Below, piece after piece: positions 7,727 through 15,817 of a stretch of DNA of 47,106 bases. This DNA is from an uncultured Eubacteriales bacterium (GTDB taxonomy: Bacteria > Bacillota > Clostridia > Oscillospirales > Acutalibacteraceae): assembly GCA_934454655.1 (NCBI GenBank), contig CAKSFK010000017.1, forward strand, positions 1 to 47,106. Direction: 5' to 3'. The translations under genes were made by a program, and so were the position numbers. Each line of letters begins with the position of its first letter. Within the stretch, counting starts at the first letter, position 1. The notes beneath the pieces were generated by a model, which had not been told where the DNA came from, searched no databases, and saw only the letters and a program-made list of their open reading frames with translations.

Positions 7727-9106
7727 TCAGATATTATAGTCCTTTAAATATTTCTTTGTGTTGCCTATCATTTCATCAAACAGTTTCTTAGCGTCGCACA
7801 GCGAAAGTGTCTGAACATGAGGGTCGTTCACAAACGCCTCAAACGCAAGCTTAAGGTCACGTTTCAGTCCCGCTTCAACCACAAGATTCTGCACTGCCGC
7901 AATCGGAGCGATAAGACCGTAGATATTATCGGGAACAGGACCTGACATAACAGGGCGGGCGCTGTCCGACGTAAGGGCGGCGTTTGTTTCAACAACCGTA
8001 CCCAGAGGAAGATTGGGTATCTGACCGATGTTAGGCTGATTAATATTCGTTATGAAGTCGCCCATACCGAGTATTGCCGCCATTTGTATTACGCCCTCTT
8101 CGCCTGTATTGCCGAGTTCAAACGGTACCTTTCCGTTTCTTAAGTCCTCACTCTTTTTAAGGCGGGTTTTTAATTCGTCAACCCTGTAATCAACAGATGT
8201 AAGCGCAAATCCCCACGATTTAACCGTATCAGGATCCTTTGTATACCAGCTGCCCGGACAAAATTCAGACAGATGCCTGTCGCCTGCCGCCGCAATATAT
8301 CCGTACCTTAAGAACAGGTCAAACTTAACGGCGTCCGTGCTGTGAAACACGCTGTTCATCCAGTTGGAGTCGCCGCTGTCCTTTGCGGGTTCTTTAATGT
8401 GTTTCTCGGCATACTCACGGTATATCGGCATTAAATCCGTATTTTTGTAGGAAGCCTCGGTAAGCCATGTAAAATGGTTAACACCCACAATATTTACGCG
8501 TATGTCATCGCGCTTAACATCGGTTTCGCCCATAATCTCCTCAACGGCTCTCGCAAGCAACTTTTGAGTGCCGAAAACCTCGTGGCAGCAGCCGAAAGCT
8601 TTAATTTCGGGGAAGACCTTATAAAGCGTGTTAACGCACACAGCCATGGGATTAGTGTAGTTGATAACCCACGCGTCGGGGCAGTACTCCTTTATCGCGC
8701 GCCCGATTACCTCGTACATAGGAATTGTGCGGAGCGCTCTTATCACGCCGCCCGGTCCTATGGTATCGCCGACAGGCTGATAAATTCCGTATTTTTCGGG
8801 TGCGTGAACATCCGACCTCATTTCCTCAAATGTTCCGGGGAGTATTGAAATAACTACAAAGTCCGCACCCTTCAGCGCGTCGCCGATATATTTTTCAGCC
8901 TTGTACGTCCAGTTTGTCGCGTCGGGGTGCTGTTTTATTACCGAGTTGCCTATAATTTCATTATCTAAAGCCGCCTCGTAATCTATATCGTACAGCGCAA
9001 CCTCGCCGTGCAGTTTTTTGCTCTTTGCAAGGTCTTGCATAAGAACCCACGCCCAACCGCGTGATCCGCCGCCTATGTAAGCAATTTTTATCTTTTTACC
9101 GTTCAT
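7727..9106 (-). CDS. lplD: GH4 alpha-galacturonidase (LplD-like)
   Basis: The 459-residue product is a family 4 glycosidase, which hydrolyses via NAD+-dependent oxidation at C3 and needs a divalent metal. It shows the Rossmann loop AYIGGGSRGW, the signature VGDTIGPGGVIRALR, NYTNPM and GCCHEVFGTQ carrying the metal-binding Cys and His. From memory the whole sequence closely resembles Bacillus LplD, an alpha-galacturonidase, more than MelA or 6-phospho-alpha-glucosidases. This would release galacturonic acid from short pectic oligomers in the cytoplasm. AGGAGCGG precedes the ATG. It is the first gene of a five-gene operon and is divergent from the AraC regulator. Confidence 0.87.
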   Translation of the reverse strand: MNGKKIKIAYIGGGSRGWAWVLMQDLAKSKKLHGEVALYDIDYEAALDNEIIGNSVIKQHPDATNWTYKAEKYIGDALKGADFVVISILPGTFEEMRSDVHAPEKYGIYQPVGDTIGPGGVIRALRTIPMYEVIGRAIKEYCPDAWVINYTNPMAVCVNTLYKVFPEIKAFGCCHEVFGTQKLLARAVEEIMGETDVKRDDIRVNIVGVNHFTWLTEASYKNTDLMPIYREYAEKHIKEPAKDSGDSNWMNSVFHSTDAVKFDLFLRYGYIAAAGDRHLSEFCPGSWYTKDPDTVKSWGFALTSVDYRVDELKTRLKKSEDLRNGKVPFELGNTGEEGVIQMAAILGMGDFITNINQPNIGQIPNLPLGTVVETNAALTSDSARPVMSGPVPDNIYGLIAPIAAVQNLVVEAGLKRDLKLAFEAFVNDPHVQTLSLCDAKKLFDEMIGNTKKYLKDYNI

Positions 9107-9158
9107 GCTAAAACCGCTCCTTTTAATTTTTGTAATTTAATTTTAGCACAATATTTTC

Positions 9159-9188
9159 TTGACTTCCTTTAAATATTTATGATATCAT
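9159..9188 (+). promoter_or_regulatory. Promoter of the AraC regulator with overlapping palindrome
   Basis: TTGACT and TATCAT are separated by 18 bases upstream of the AraC gene. The -10 box is embedded in a perfect 14-base palindrome (TTATGATATCATAA, 9177-9190), a likely site for autoregulation or control of both divergent units. Confidence 0.6.
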
Positions 9189-9235
9189 AAGAAAAACAGG
9201 AAATTTTTTTGATAAATTTCTGTCGGAGGGATTTT

Positions 9236-10054
9236 ATGGAGTTAAAGGTCAGCACCGGGGAAAGCTTTTTAAGCCGCAGTTGTGCGTCCTCCGACGGAGT
9301 TTCCAAGGCTCATTGCCACGACTGTTATGAAATATACTATATGATCGAGGGTAACAGGCGGTATTTTATAAACGAAAAAATTTTTGATGTCAGAACGGGA
9401 GATGTTATAGTAATTCCCGAACAGACGATTCACAAGGTTACCAAATGCCCGAACCGAAAATCGGGCGAGATGCACAGTCGCTATGTGATTTATCCGACGT
9501 TCGAAATGATTCCTAATGTTTTCAAGCATTTCATAAAGCATTATCATTACAGACCCTCCCCGCGGGACAGTCGTAAAATCAAGGAAAGCTTTGAGGAAAT
9601 CGAAGCAGAGGTAAACAGCCCAAGGCCATTTTCGCCGCAGCTTATTAAAGCGAGCCTTATAAGAATTTTAGGAGTTCTTGCCGACAATCCCGATAAAACG
9701 GCTCGTACGGGCGAGGTTTCGCACCACGACCTTCTTATGGAGGAGGTCTGTCATTATATTATGAATCATTTTAACGAACCTCTCACCCTGGATGAACTGT
9801 CGCGGAAATACAGATTTAATAAATCATACTTTTCGGTGCTTTTCAAGGAGTCAACGGGATTTAATTTTCTTGAATATCTTACGAATTTGCGAATCGTTCA
9901 CGCCGCGAATTTACTTAAGGAAACAAATCTCCCGATAACGGAAATCAGCGATCAGTGCGGCTATAACGACAGCAATTACTTTGCCGCCGTGTTTAAAAAG
10001 ATTTTTTGCGTAACCCCGATTAAATACAGAAAACATTTCAGAGAAAAAACATAA
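9236..10054 (+). CDS. AraC-family transcriptional regulator
   Basis: The 272-residue product has an N-terminal cupin-type sensing domain (AHCHDCYEIYYMIEG, then GDVIVIPEQTIH) and a C-terminal double helix-turn-helix (about 170-270) with the typical GYNDSNYFAAVFKK segment. AraC regulators next to glycosidase operons usually activate them in response to a sugar. The ATG at 9236 is chosen for the CGGAGGG five bases upstream; an in-frame TTG nine codons earlier lacks one. It is transcribed away from lplD across a 129-base gap and probably controls that operon. It ends inside a bidirectional terminator. Confidence 0.92.
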   Translation: MELKVSTGESFLSRSCASSDGVSKAHCHDCYEIYYMIEGNRRYFINEKIFDVRTGDVIVIPEQTIHKVTKCPNRKSGEMHSRYVIYPTFEMIPNVFKHFIKHYHYRPSPRDSRKIKESFEEIEAEVNSPRPFSPQLIKASLIRILGVLADNPDKTARTGEVSHHDLLMEEVCHYIMNHFNEPLTLDELSRKYRFNKSYFSVLFKESTGFNFLEYLTNLRIVHAANLLKETNLPITEISDQCGYNDSNYFAAVFKKIFCVTPIKYRKHFREKT

Positions 10055-10092
10055 AAGCGGCGGAAGCAACTAATCGCTTCCGCCGCTTTTTA
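10053..10092. terminator. Bidirectional terminator between araC-type gene and fur-type gene
   Basis: A perfect 15-base-pair stem (AAAAGCGGCGGAAGC with its complement) has an eight-base loop and T runs on both strands. It overlaps the stop codons of both convergent genes. Confidence 0.92.
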
Positions 10093-10497
10093 TCTGCACT
10101 TTTTACATACGCCGTAAAGAACACTGCCCGAGCAGTTAAGCTGAAATCCGTGTTCCTCATACAGATGGTGTTTAATTTCATCCATAAAATCACATTCAAG
10201 GTGCTGGACCCTGCCGCACTTTACACATTTTATGTGAATATGCTCATCACATTTGTTATCGGTTCCGGCAATCTGAAAAACAGATTTAAGTCCCCCGTCC
10301 CCGTTGTATTTTACAATGCGCTTTTCTTTAACCAGTTTGTTTATGTTGCGGTAGACCGTTGCAAGATTCACCGAAGTATTCTGCGCCTTTAAATAGCCGA
10401 AAACCTCATCGGCACCGAACGCCCTGTCGCGGTTAGCGCAGAAAAATTCCAATATCATTTTTCCGGTTTTTGTGTTGTAGCTTCTGTTTTTATTCAT
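10090..10497 (-). CDS. Fur-family metal-dependent repressor
   Basis: The 135-residue product has the winged-helix DNA-binding half (VNLATVYRNINKLVKE) and the Fur-type dimerisation/metal half (DEHIHIKCVKCGRVQHLEC). Two CxxC pairs (CVKC and C-terminal CKKC) fit the structural zinc site of Fur, PerR and Zur. The sequence does not tell me which metal or peroxide signal it senses. Its start overlaps the stop of the upstream gene in an ATGA arrangement. It is the last gene of the M16-lgt-folD operon, an odd place for a repressor, since no metal transporter is nearby. Confidence 0.9.
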   Translation of the reverse strand: MNKNRSYNTKTGKMILEFFCANRDRAFGADEVFGYLKAQNTSVNLATVYRNINKLVKEKRIVKYNGDGGLKSVFQIAGTDNKCDEHIHIKCVKCGRVQHLECDFMDEIKHHLYEEHGFQLNCSGSVLYGVCKKCR

Positions 10498-11192
10498 AGT
10501 TCCCGCTCCGCTTCATCTTCGTCACAGCGCGGCTGCCTTATATCTCTTATAAGCGTATATATGATGTAGGCGCAGGCAAAAATCAAAAGGACAACCGCGG
10601 CAAGTATAACGGTGCCGTAGTTCTTTTGGGGCTTTTTCGGTGCTTCGGTAAAATCTTCGGATTTAAGGGTTTCAAAAACTTCCTTTGCATACCCTGCGTC
10701 AACCCCTGCCGAGGTTGTGAACGAAAGCACATATTCCTTTTTTCCTGCCACCGTTATGTACTGTATAACCGTGTATTCTCCGCCGCTGTCACTTGAAGAA
10801 AGCTCGGTTTTAACAAACTTCTGCGCGCCTGTGTAAACAATCTCCCCGCGCACATTCTCAATGCCTGTAATATCAGGCAGCAATGCCGCAATACTGTCGT
10901 CCGTCAGATTTGAAAGGTTGACCGCTCCCACAGAGAAATCCGTTTGCAGAACGCTTAGGCGTATCTGGCGTTTATTTTCGCCGTCCACCGCGTAATATAC
11001 AATTGAATTTTCGCTGCAGTAATCCTTAAGCTCCGCCTCGGTCACACCCGTAATATCCGCCGCCTGCCGCGCGTTTCCGCCCGGTGTGTAAACGGTAAAA
11101 TCCTTCCCCGCGTTAAGGGTTATTTCCTCTGCCGCCGCGGGAAGCGCAAACAACAGAGCCGCCAGCACCGTGCAGAATATTCTTTTCAGCAC
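10494..11192 (-). CDS. Membrane-anchored secreted protein of unknown function
   Basis: I do not recognise a family. The 232-residue product begins with a signal peptide (MLKRIFCTVLAALLFALPAAAEE). An extracellular domain of about 170 residues follows, mixed beta-rich and without cysteines. Near the C-terminus is one membrane span (YGTVILAAVVLLIFACAYII), then a short charged cytoplasmic tail (RDIRQPRCDEDEAEREL). It is therefore a type I membrane protein. The gene starts two bases after folD and overlaps the Fur-family gene by four bases, so it is translated with them. A lipid- or envelope-linked role is possible because lgt is in the same operon. Confidence 0.75.
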   Translation of the reverse strand: MLKRIFCTVLAALLFALPAAAEEITLNAGKDFTVYTPGGNARQAADITGVTEAELKDYCSENSIVYYAVDGENKRQIRLSVLQTDFSVGAVNLSNLTDDSIAALLPDITGIENVRGEIVYTGAQKFVKTELSSSDSGGEYTVIQYITVAGKKEYVLSFTTSAGVDAGYAKEVFETLKSEDFTEAPKKPQKNYGTVILAAVVLLIFACAYIIYTLIRDIRQPRCDEDEAEREL

Positions 11193-11194
11193 AG

Positions 11195-12052
11195 TTATTC
11201 CTCCGTAATACCGTTTTGCCGTTTTGCGGCAGTAAGTGTGTTTTTCATAAGCATTGCAATCGTCATAGGTCCGACTCCTCCGGGAACAGGCGTTATTGCC
11301 CCCGCCTTTTGCTTTACGTTTTCAAAGTCAACATCTCCGCAAAGCTTCCCGTTTTCACGGTTCATTCCGACGTCTATTACAACCGCGCCCCCTTTAACCA
11401 TATCCTCGGTTACAAAATGCGCTTTGCCCACAGCCGCGACCAGAATGTCCGCCTGTTTGCATATTTCCTTTAAATTCCGTGTTTTCGAGTGGCACACCGT
11501 AACCGTTCCGTCCTCATGGAGCAACAGCATTGCCATGGGTTTGCCCACAATGTTTGATCTGCCTATTACAACGCAGTTTTTACCGCGCACATCAATATTT
11601 TCATACCTTAACATTTCCATTATTCCCGCGGGGGTGCAGGGCAAAAAGTCATAATCGCCTATCATTATTTTTCCGACGTTCTGAGGGTGAAATGCGTCAA
11701 CATCCTTTTCGGGCGAAATTGAATTGATAATAAGTTTTTCGTTAAGGTGAGGCGGCAGCGGCAGCTGGCAGAGAATACCGTTTATCTCTTTCTTGTGATT
11801 CAGGGTATTAATAAGGCTTAAAAGCTCACGTTCCGAAACATTCCCCGGCAGAGCGTATTCTTCCGATACAATACCCAGCGCCTCGCACGCCTTTTTCTTG
11901 TTTGCGACATATATTCGGGAAGCCGGGTCATCACCCGCAATTATCACCGCAAGACCTGCCGTAATCCCCTTTTCCTTAAGGGCGGCAACCTCGGCTTTTA
12001 TGTTTTCCTTTACCGCTGCCGAAATGGCTTTTCCGTCAATTATCCTGCTCAT
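11195..12052 (-). CDS. folD: Bifunctional methylene-THF dehydrogenase/cyclohydrolase
   Basis: FolD interconverts 5,10-methylene-THF, methenyl-THF and 10-formyl-THF, feeding purine and formate metabolism. The 285-residue product has the catalytic YVANK motif (Tyr48, Lys52), PCTPAGIMEML, the dinucleotide-binding GRSNIVGKPMA segment and the C-terminal PVPGGVGPMT signature. The gene overlaps the end of lgt by 17 bases, so the two are translationally linked. Confidence 0.96.
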   Translation of the reverse strand: MSRIIDGKAISAAVKENIKAEVAALKEKGITAGLAVIIAGDDPASRIYVANKKKACEALGIVSEEYALPGNVSERELLSLINTLNHKKEINGILCQLPLPPHLNEKLIINSISPEKDVDAFHPQNVGKIMIGDYDFLPCTPAGIMEMLRYENIDVRGKNCVVIGRSNIVGKPMAMLLLHEDGTVTVCHSKTRNLKEICKQADILVAAVGKAHFVTEDMVKGGAVVIDVGMNRENGKLCGDVDFENVKQKAGAITPVPGGVGPMTIAMLMKNTLTAAKRQNGITEE

Positions 12053-12956
12053 TTTCGCCCTCGTTTTCCCGATCTTCGGTCACTGCTTCCGCGTCATCCG
12101 TGTTTTCGGCAAAAATACCGCCGTAGCTTTCCTCGCCGGCTTTTTCCTTAAGCCTTACGCGCATTACCGCAAGCGCCGCAAACGCCGCCGCGCAAATAAG
12201 AAACGAAAGCAGGCAGGAAACACGCAGTTTACCGATCATCAGGCTGTCGGTTCTCAGAAGTTCTATAAACCCTCTTCCGAAACCGTACCAAACGCAGTAC
12301 ATAAGTGATATTTCACCGCTGAAACGTCGCTTTTTACTGAAATAGTTAAGCACAAAAAATCCCGCTATGCACCAAACCGATTCATACAAAAAGCATGGAT
12401 GAACCAAGCCCTCACCCATTTCGGATATTGTTTTTGTGCTTTCCATACCCCACCAGCTGCTGCCGGTAAAGCTTCCGTATGCCTCTTGATTTATAAAGTT
12501 GCCCCAACGTCCTATGCCCTGACCTATCAGAAACCCCGCGGCGGCAACATCAAACATATCAAGTATCTTCACCTTGCGTATCCGGCACATTAAGGCACCG
12601 GACGCAAAAGCGCCTATAACGCCGCCGTATATTGCAAGACCCGCAAAGCCCGACGACGTGCCGAAACCGAAGAAATCCCCTATTCCGTTTAGCTTTTCAC
12701 CGTCAAATATAACATAATACGCACGTGCGGAAAGTATTGAAACGGGTGTCGCAACCAGTATTATATCAAGCATTTTGTCTGCGTTAAGGTTATAACGCGC
12801 GGCGTTTTTAAGCCCGTAAACCAGCGCCAGCAGGAAACCTGTTGCAATTATTATGCCGTACCAGTAAATATCCCAGTGCCCCGATCCCAGCGGTATCGAA
12901 AACGCAATAGGCGAAAGCTTTAAATGTATTCCGAAAATTGTAACGTCATAGCTCAT
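12036..12956 (-). CDS. lgt: Prolipoprotein diacylglyceryl transferase
   Basis: Lgt transfers diacylglycerol from phosphatidylglycerol to the lipobox cysteine of prelipoproteins. The 306-residue product is polytopic (about seven spans) and has the family signature GQGIGRWGNFINQEAYG, including the essential Arg and Asn, and the late YGFGRGFIELLR segment. The C-terminal 40 residues are an acidic, charged extension (EENDAE-type) not needed by the family. It sits 13 bases after the M16 gene and overlaps folD. Confidence 0.95.
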   Translation of the reverse strand: MSYDVTIFGIHLKLSPIAFSIPLGSGHWDIYWYGIIIATGFLLALVYGLKNAARYNLNADKMLDIILVATPVSILSARAYYVIFDGEKLNGIGDFFGFGTSSGFAGLAIYGGVIGAFASGALMCRIRKVKILDMFDVAAAGFLIGQGIGRWGNFINQEAYGSFTGSSWWGMESTKTISEMGEGLVHPCFLYESVWCIAGFFVLNYFSKKRRFSGEISLMYCVWYGFGRGFIELLRTDSLMIGKLRVSCLLSFLICAAAFAALAVMRVRLKEKAGEESYGGIFAENTDDAEAVTEDRENEGENEQDN

Positions 12957-12969
12957 AGATATTCCCCCG

Positions 12970-14232
12970 TCAATTAGGTTCGATTACCGAAAGTACGGAT
13001 TTTTCGTTGTCAAGAAGCATCAGCCTTTTGTAAACATCATCGGGCGTTACGCTTCTTAATATTTTTATATCGTCAAACAAACCGCTGTCCTGCATTGCGG
13101 CACTCACAAGCTGCATTGCAATGCTTTCGGTGCTGTTAAAGCTTCTTACGGCATCGCCGTACATTCCGCAGCGCACCGCGGAGAACAGCTTTTTATCTAT
13201 GCCGTCCCTTTTAAGACGCTCAACCTCCGCCTTAATTTCAGCCGCGACACGTTTCGGATCGTCCGATTCGCCCTCAAATATCGCCGCGGAGTAACCGTGT
13301 CCCGTAAAATATTCCGTACCGAACTCATCGTTTATAAGCCCCTCGTTAACAAGCTTTTTGTAAAGCGGAGAAGCGTCGCCCGCCAGTATTTCAAGCAGTA
13401 ACGCGGAACATATTTTTTCTTTCGGCGTGCGCTCGGGTGACGCAACCGTTTCCTTATATCCAAAACAGAACATCGGTTGTGCAACGGCAAGCTTTTGTTC
13501 TGTAAACGGCTTTATAATTTCATCGGGTTCATCAAAATCCGTGCGTTCGATCTCTATGGGTTCTTTTTCCTTTATCCCGTCCTTTATCTGTGCCAAAACC
13601 TTTTCGGTATCCACATTGCCCGCAATGCAGATAAACATATTGGACGGATTGTAAAAGGTGTTGTAGCACTTATAAAGCAGCTTATCGTCTATTTGTGCAA
13701 TGGACTCAACCGTTCCCGCAATGTCAATTTTAACCGGGTGATTTTTATACATTGCCTCAAGCATATTAAACATAACGCGCCATGCGGGGCTGTCGTCATA
13801 CATACGTATTTCCTGCCCTATGATCCCCTGCTCCTTCTGCACGGTTTCAGCCGTAAAATACGGCGACTGAACAAAATCCAGCAATATTTTAAGATTTTCA
13901 TAAAATCCCGAAGAACAGGAAAACAGGTAGCACGTGCGGTCAAACGAGGTAAACGCGTTTGCCGACGCGCCCGTTTGAGCATATTTTGTGAACGCGTCAC
14001 CGTCCTCGCTCTCAAAGAGCTTATGCTCTAAAAAATGCGCGATACCCTCGGGCACGCATATCTTTTCACCGTTTACCGAAAAGCAGGTGTCTATCGACCC
14101 GTATTTTGTGCCGAAAATTGCATAAGCCGATTTATACTGCGACTTTTCCAAAACATATATTTTAAGCCCCGACGGATGAACAGCCTTAACATAAGACTCC
14201 CCGAGCGTACTTTCAAAAACCTCTCTTCGCAT
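12970..14232 (-). CDS. M16-family zinc peptidase, YmfH-like
   Basis: The 420-residue product has the inverted zinc motif HFLEH (His66, Glu69, His70) of M16 peptidases, followed by an acidic stretch near 144-153 that supplies the third ligand. A second, inactive-type M16 half follows. It resembles Bacillus YmfH. Its start overlaps the stop of the upstream partner by one base (TAATG), typical of obligate pairs. The partner lacks the zinc motif, so the two products probably form a heterodimer with one active site. The physiological substrate is not known to me. Confidence 0.88.
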   Translation of the reverse strand: MRREVFESTLGESYVKAVHPSGLKIYVLEKSQYKSAYAIFGTKYGSIDTCFSVNGEKICVPEGIAHFLEHKLFESEDGDAFTKYAQTGASANAFTSFDRTCYLFSCSSGFYENLKILLDFVQSPYFTAETVQKEQGIIGQEIRMYDDSPAWRVMFNMLEAMYKNHPVKIDIAGTVESIAQIDDKLLYKCYNTFYNPSNMFICIAGNVDTEKVLAQIKDGIKEKEPIEIERTDFDEPDEIIKPFTEQKLAVAQPMFCFGYKETVASPERTPKEKICSALLLEILAGDASPLYKKLVNEGLINDEFGTEYFTGHGYSAAIFEGESDDPKRVAAEIKAEVERLKRDGIDKKLFSAVRCGMYGDAVRSFNSTESIAMQLVSAAMQDSGLFDDIKILRSVTPDDVYKRLMLLDNEKSVLSVIEPN

Positions 14233-15506
14233 TACCGTTCCTCCCTCGGCAAAAGTTTGTAAACTGTGTTAAGCTTAATGCCTTCAGCGGCGCTTATTAC
14301 GCTTTCACGCGTCACAGACGAAAGCTTTTCAGCCATTTCGGACGGCGAAAGCGCGCCCGCGCCTATTTTAAGCGAATACCACGTATCAAGCGTTTCCTGA
14401 CTGTCGTTGTAGGTCATAAGGGAATCCTTAAGACTTTTAACAGAGGAATTAAATTCAAAATCCGTGAATTCGCCCTTTTTAACCGCGCTCAACTGAGCCA
14501 GTATTTCCCTTTTGGCCCTGTCGGCATTTTCAGCCTCAACGCCCGACTCAACCGTTACAAGTCCCTTACGCCTCACGGACGACGCCGAGCAGTAATAGCA
14601 AAGGCTCATTTTTTCGCGGACATTTGCAAACAACCTCGAATACGGTCCGCCGCCGAATATATCGGTTGCCACCATAAGAGGGAGAGTTTCACTGTCGCTG
14701 CCGCGCATTTCGGACGAAAAGCCCAAGCAAAGCTTGCCCTGCTGTACGGGGAGTCTTTCCGTAACATTAAGGGGCATATCCCTTTCGGTTGTCGGTTCAT
14801 CCGTGCCGCAATCGGTAACACATCCGCGGTTTACGGCGCTGAGTCTGTTGGAAATTTCATCAAACAGCTTACCGGGCAGTGCGGGGGAAATTACTATAAC
14901 CTTTATATAAGCGGTTTTAAGCATATTTTCCCACGCCTTATACAGTTCACCGCCCGTAACCGCGGCAACGTCGTCCGCCGTTCCGCATTTCGGTATTCCG
15001 TATGCCGTGCCTTTATACATTTCCTCGATAAGCCTGTTTTTTGCGTATATTCTTTTTTCGCTTATTTCTCCGTTGATGTGCTCTATTGCCTTCCGTTTTT
15101 CCCTTGCAAGGTCATCGCCGCAGAATGCGCCGTTTTCCGACTTGGGGTTGAAAATAAGGCTTAAAAGCATTTCTACCGCCATTTTAAGCAGCGATTCGCT
15201 CTCAAACGTAAAACGGTCGTTTATAACCGAAATACGCATTTTTAAAAGCTGAAAATCCCCGAGCTTTTCAGCTGATGCGTCAAGCTGAGCGCCGTAAAGC
15301 TTTGCAAGCTTGTAATTAAGCGCGGAAAAATCGGGATAATCGGCGCCGCAGGTGCTTAAAATAAACGGCAGCAGCGCGTTTGCCGCGGCAGTTTCCCGCC
15401 TTAGGGGAAGATAAAAATTAAATGAAACCGAGGTTGTATTAAAGCCTTCGCTTTTAAGAAACAATCCCTCGGCACCGTTTGATAAGCTGTAATATTTAGC
15501 AGACAT
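14232..15506 (-). CDS. M16-fold protein without zinc motif, YmfF-like partner
   Basis: The 424-residue product has the M16 peptidase fold. The segment where HxxEH should be reads NALLPFILST, so no zinc site is visible. The C-terminal half keeps the substrate-closing segment GGGPYSRLFANVREKMSL with its Arg and Tyr residues. This pattern fits the non-catalytic subunit of a two-subunit M16 enzyme. The start at 15506 is set by GGAGGT ten bases upstream; the longer frame to 15659 covers the promoter and is rejected. It is the first gene of a six-gene operon ending with the Fur-family gene. Confidence 0.87.
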   Translation of the reverse strand: MSAKYYSLSNGAEGLFLKSEGFNTTSVSFNFYLPLRRETAAANALLPFILSTCGADYPDFSALNYKLAKLYGAQLDASAEKLGDFQLLKMRISVINDRFTFESESLLKMAVEMLLSLIFNPKSENGAFCGDDLAREKRKAIEHINGEISEKRIYAKNRLIEEMYKGTAYGIPKCGTADDVAAVTGGELYKAWENMLKTAYIKVIVISPALPGKLFDEISNRLSAVNRGCVTDCGTDEPTTERDMPLNVTERLPVQQGKLCLGFSSEMRGSDSETLPLMVATDIFGGGPYSRLFANVREKMSLCYYCSASSVRRKGLVTVESGVEAENADRAKREILAQLSAVKKGEFTDFEFNSSVKSLKDSLMTYNDSQETLDTWYSLKIGAGALSPSEMAEKLSSVTRESVISAAEGIKLNTVYKLLPREER

Positions 15507-15577
15507 TCCGTACCTCCGAAATGATTTTAATGCCGACGCGGCATTTAAGCCCCTCACCGCGCCCGACATATGCTTTA

Positions 15578-15606
15578 AGTATACCATATTATTATAGCTT
15601 TTACAA
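15578..15606 (-). promoter_or_regulatory. Sigma-A promoter of the M16-lgt-folD-fur operon
   Basis: On the minus strand TTGTAA and TATACT are separated by 17 bases. The start would be near 15571, giving a leader of about 65 bases. Confidence 0.7.
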
Positions 15607-15654
15607 GTGCGGCAAGGAATTATTCGGTATTTTTGCAAAAGTATTTTTAAAAAT

Positions 15655-15703
15655 AACAAACGAGCAAACGAGAGAAAAAAAGAGAAAACGCGAGAAAACG
15701 TGA
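15655..15703. repeat. Degenerate purine-rich direct repeats
   Basis: Between the divergent M16 and rplM promoters the plus strand carries several imperfect copies of an AAACGAG / GAGAAAACG unit. No open frame or hairpin covers them. They may be a binding tract or a sequence that bends DNA upstream of the ribosomal protein promoter. Confidence 0.4.
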
Positions 15704-15741
15704 GATTTGTTTGTTTAAATTAAAAATTTGAAAAATTTGTG

Positions 15742-15770
15742 TTGACAACACAACCCCGTTGTGGTATTAT
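15742..15770 (+). promoter_or_regulatory. Sigma-A promoter of rplM-rpsI with palindromic spacer
   Basis: A perfect TTGACA, a 17-base spacer and TATTAT are preceded by an A/T-rich stretch like an UP element. The spacer holds a perfect inverted repeat, CACAAC-CCC-GTTGTG, which could be an operator covering the core promoter. Confidence 0.85.
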
Positions 15771-15817
15771 ATTTTAGCTGTTTAATGAAATTGAAAAAAT
15801 TTTGGAGGTTTTGAATT

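Noticed and set aside
15507..15659. Extended N-terminus of the M16 non-catalytic protein
   Set aside because: The extension covers the promoter and the GGAGGT ribosome site used by the start at 15506.
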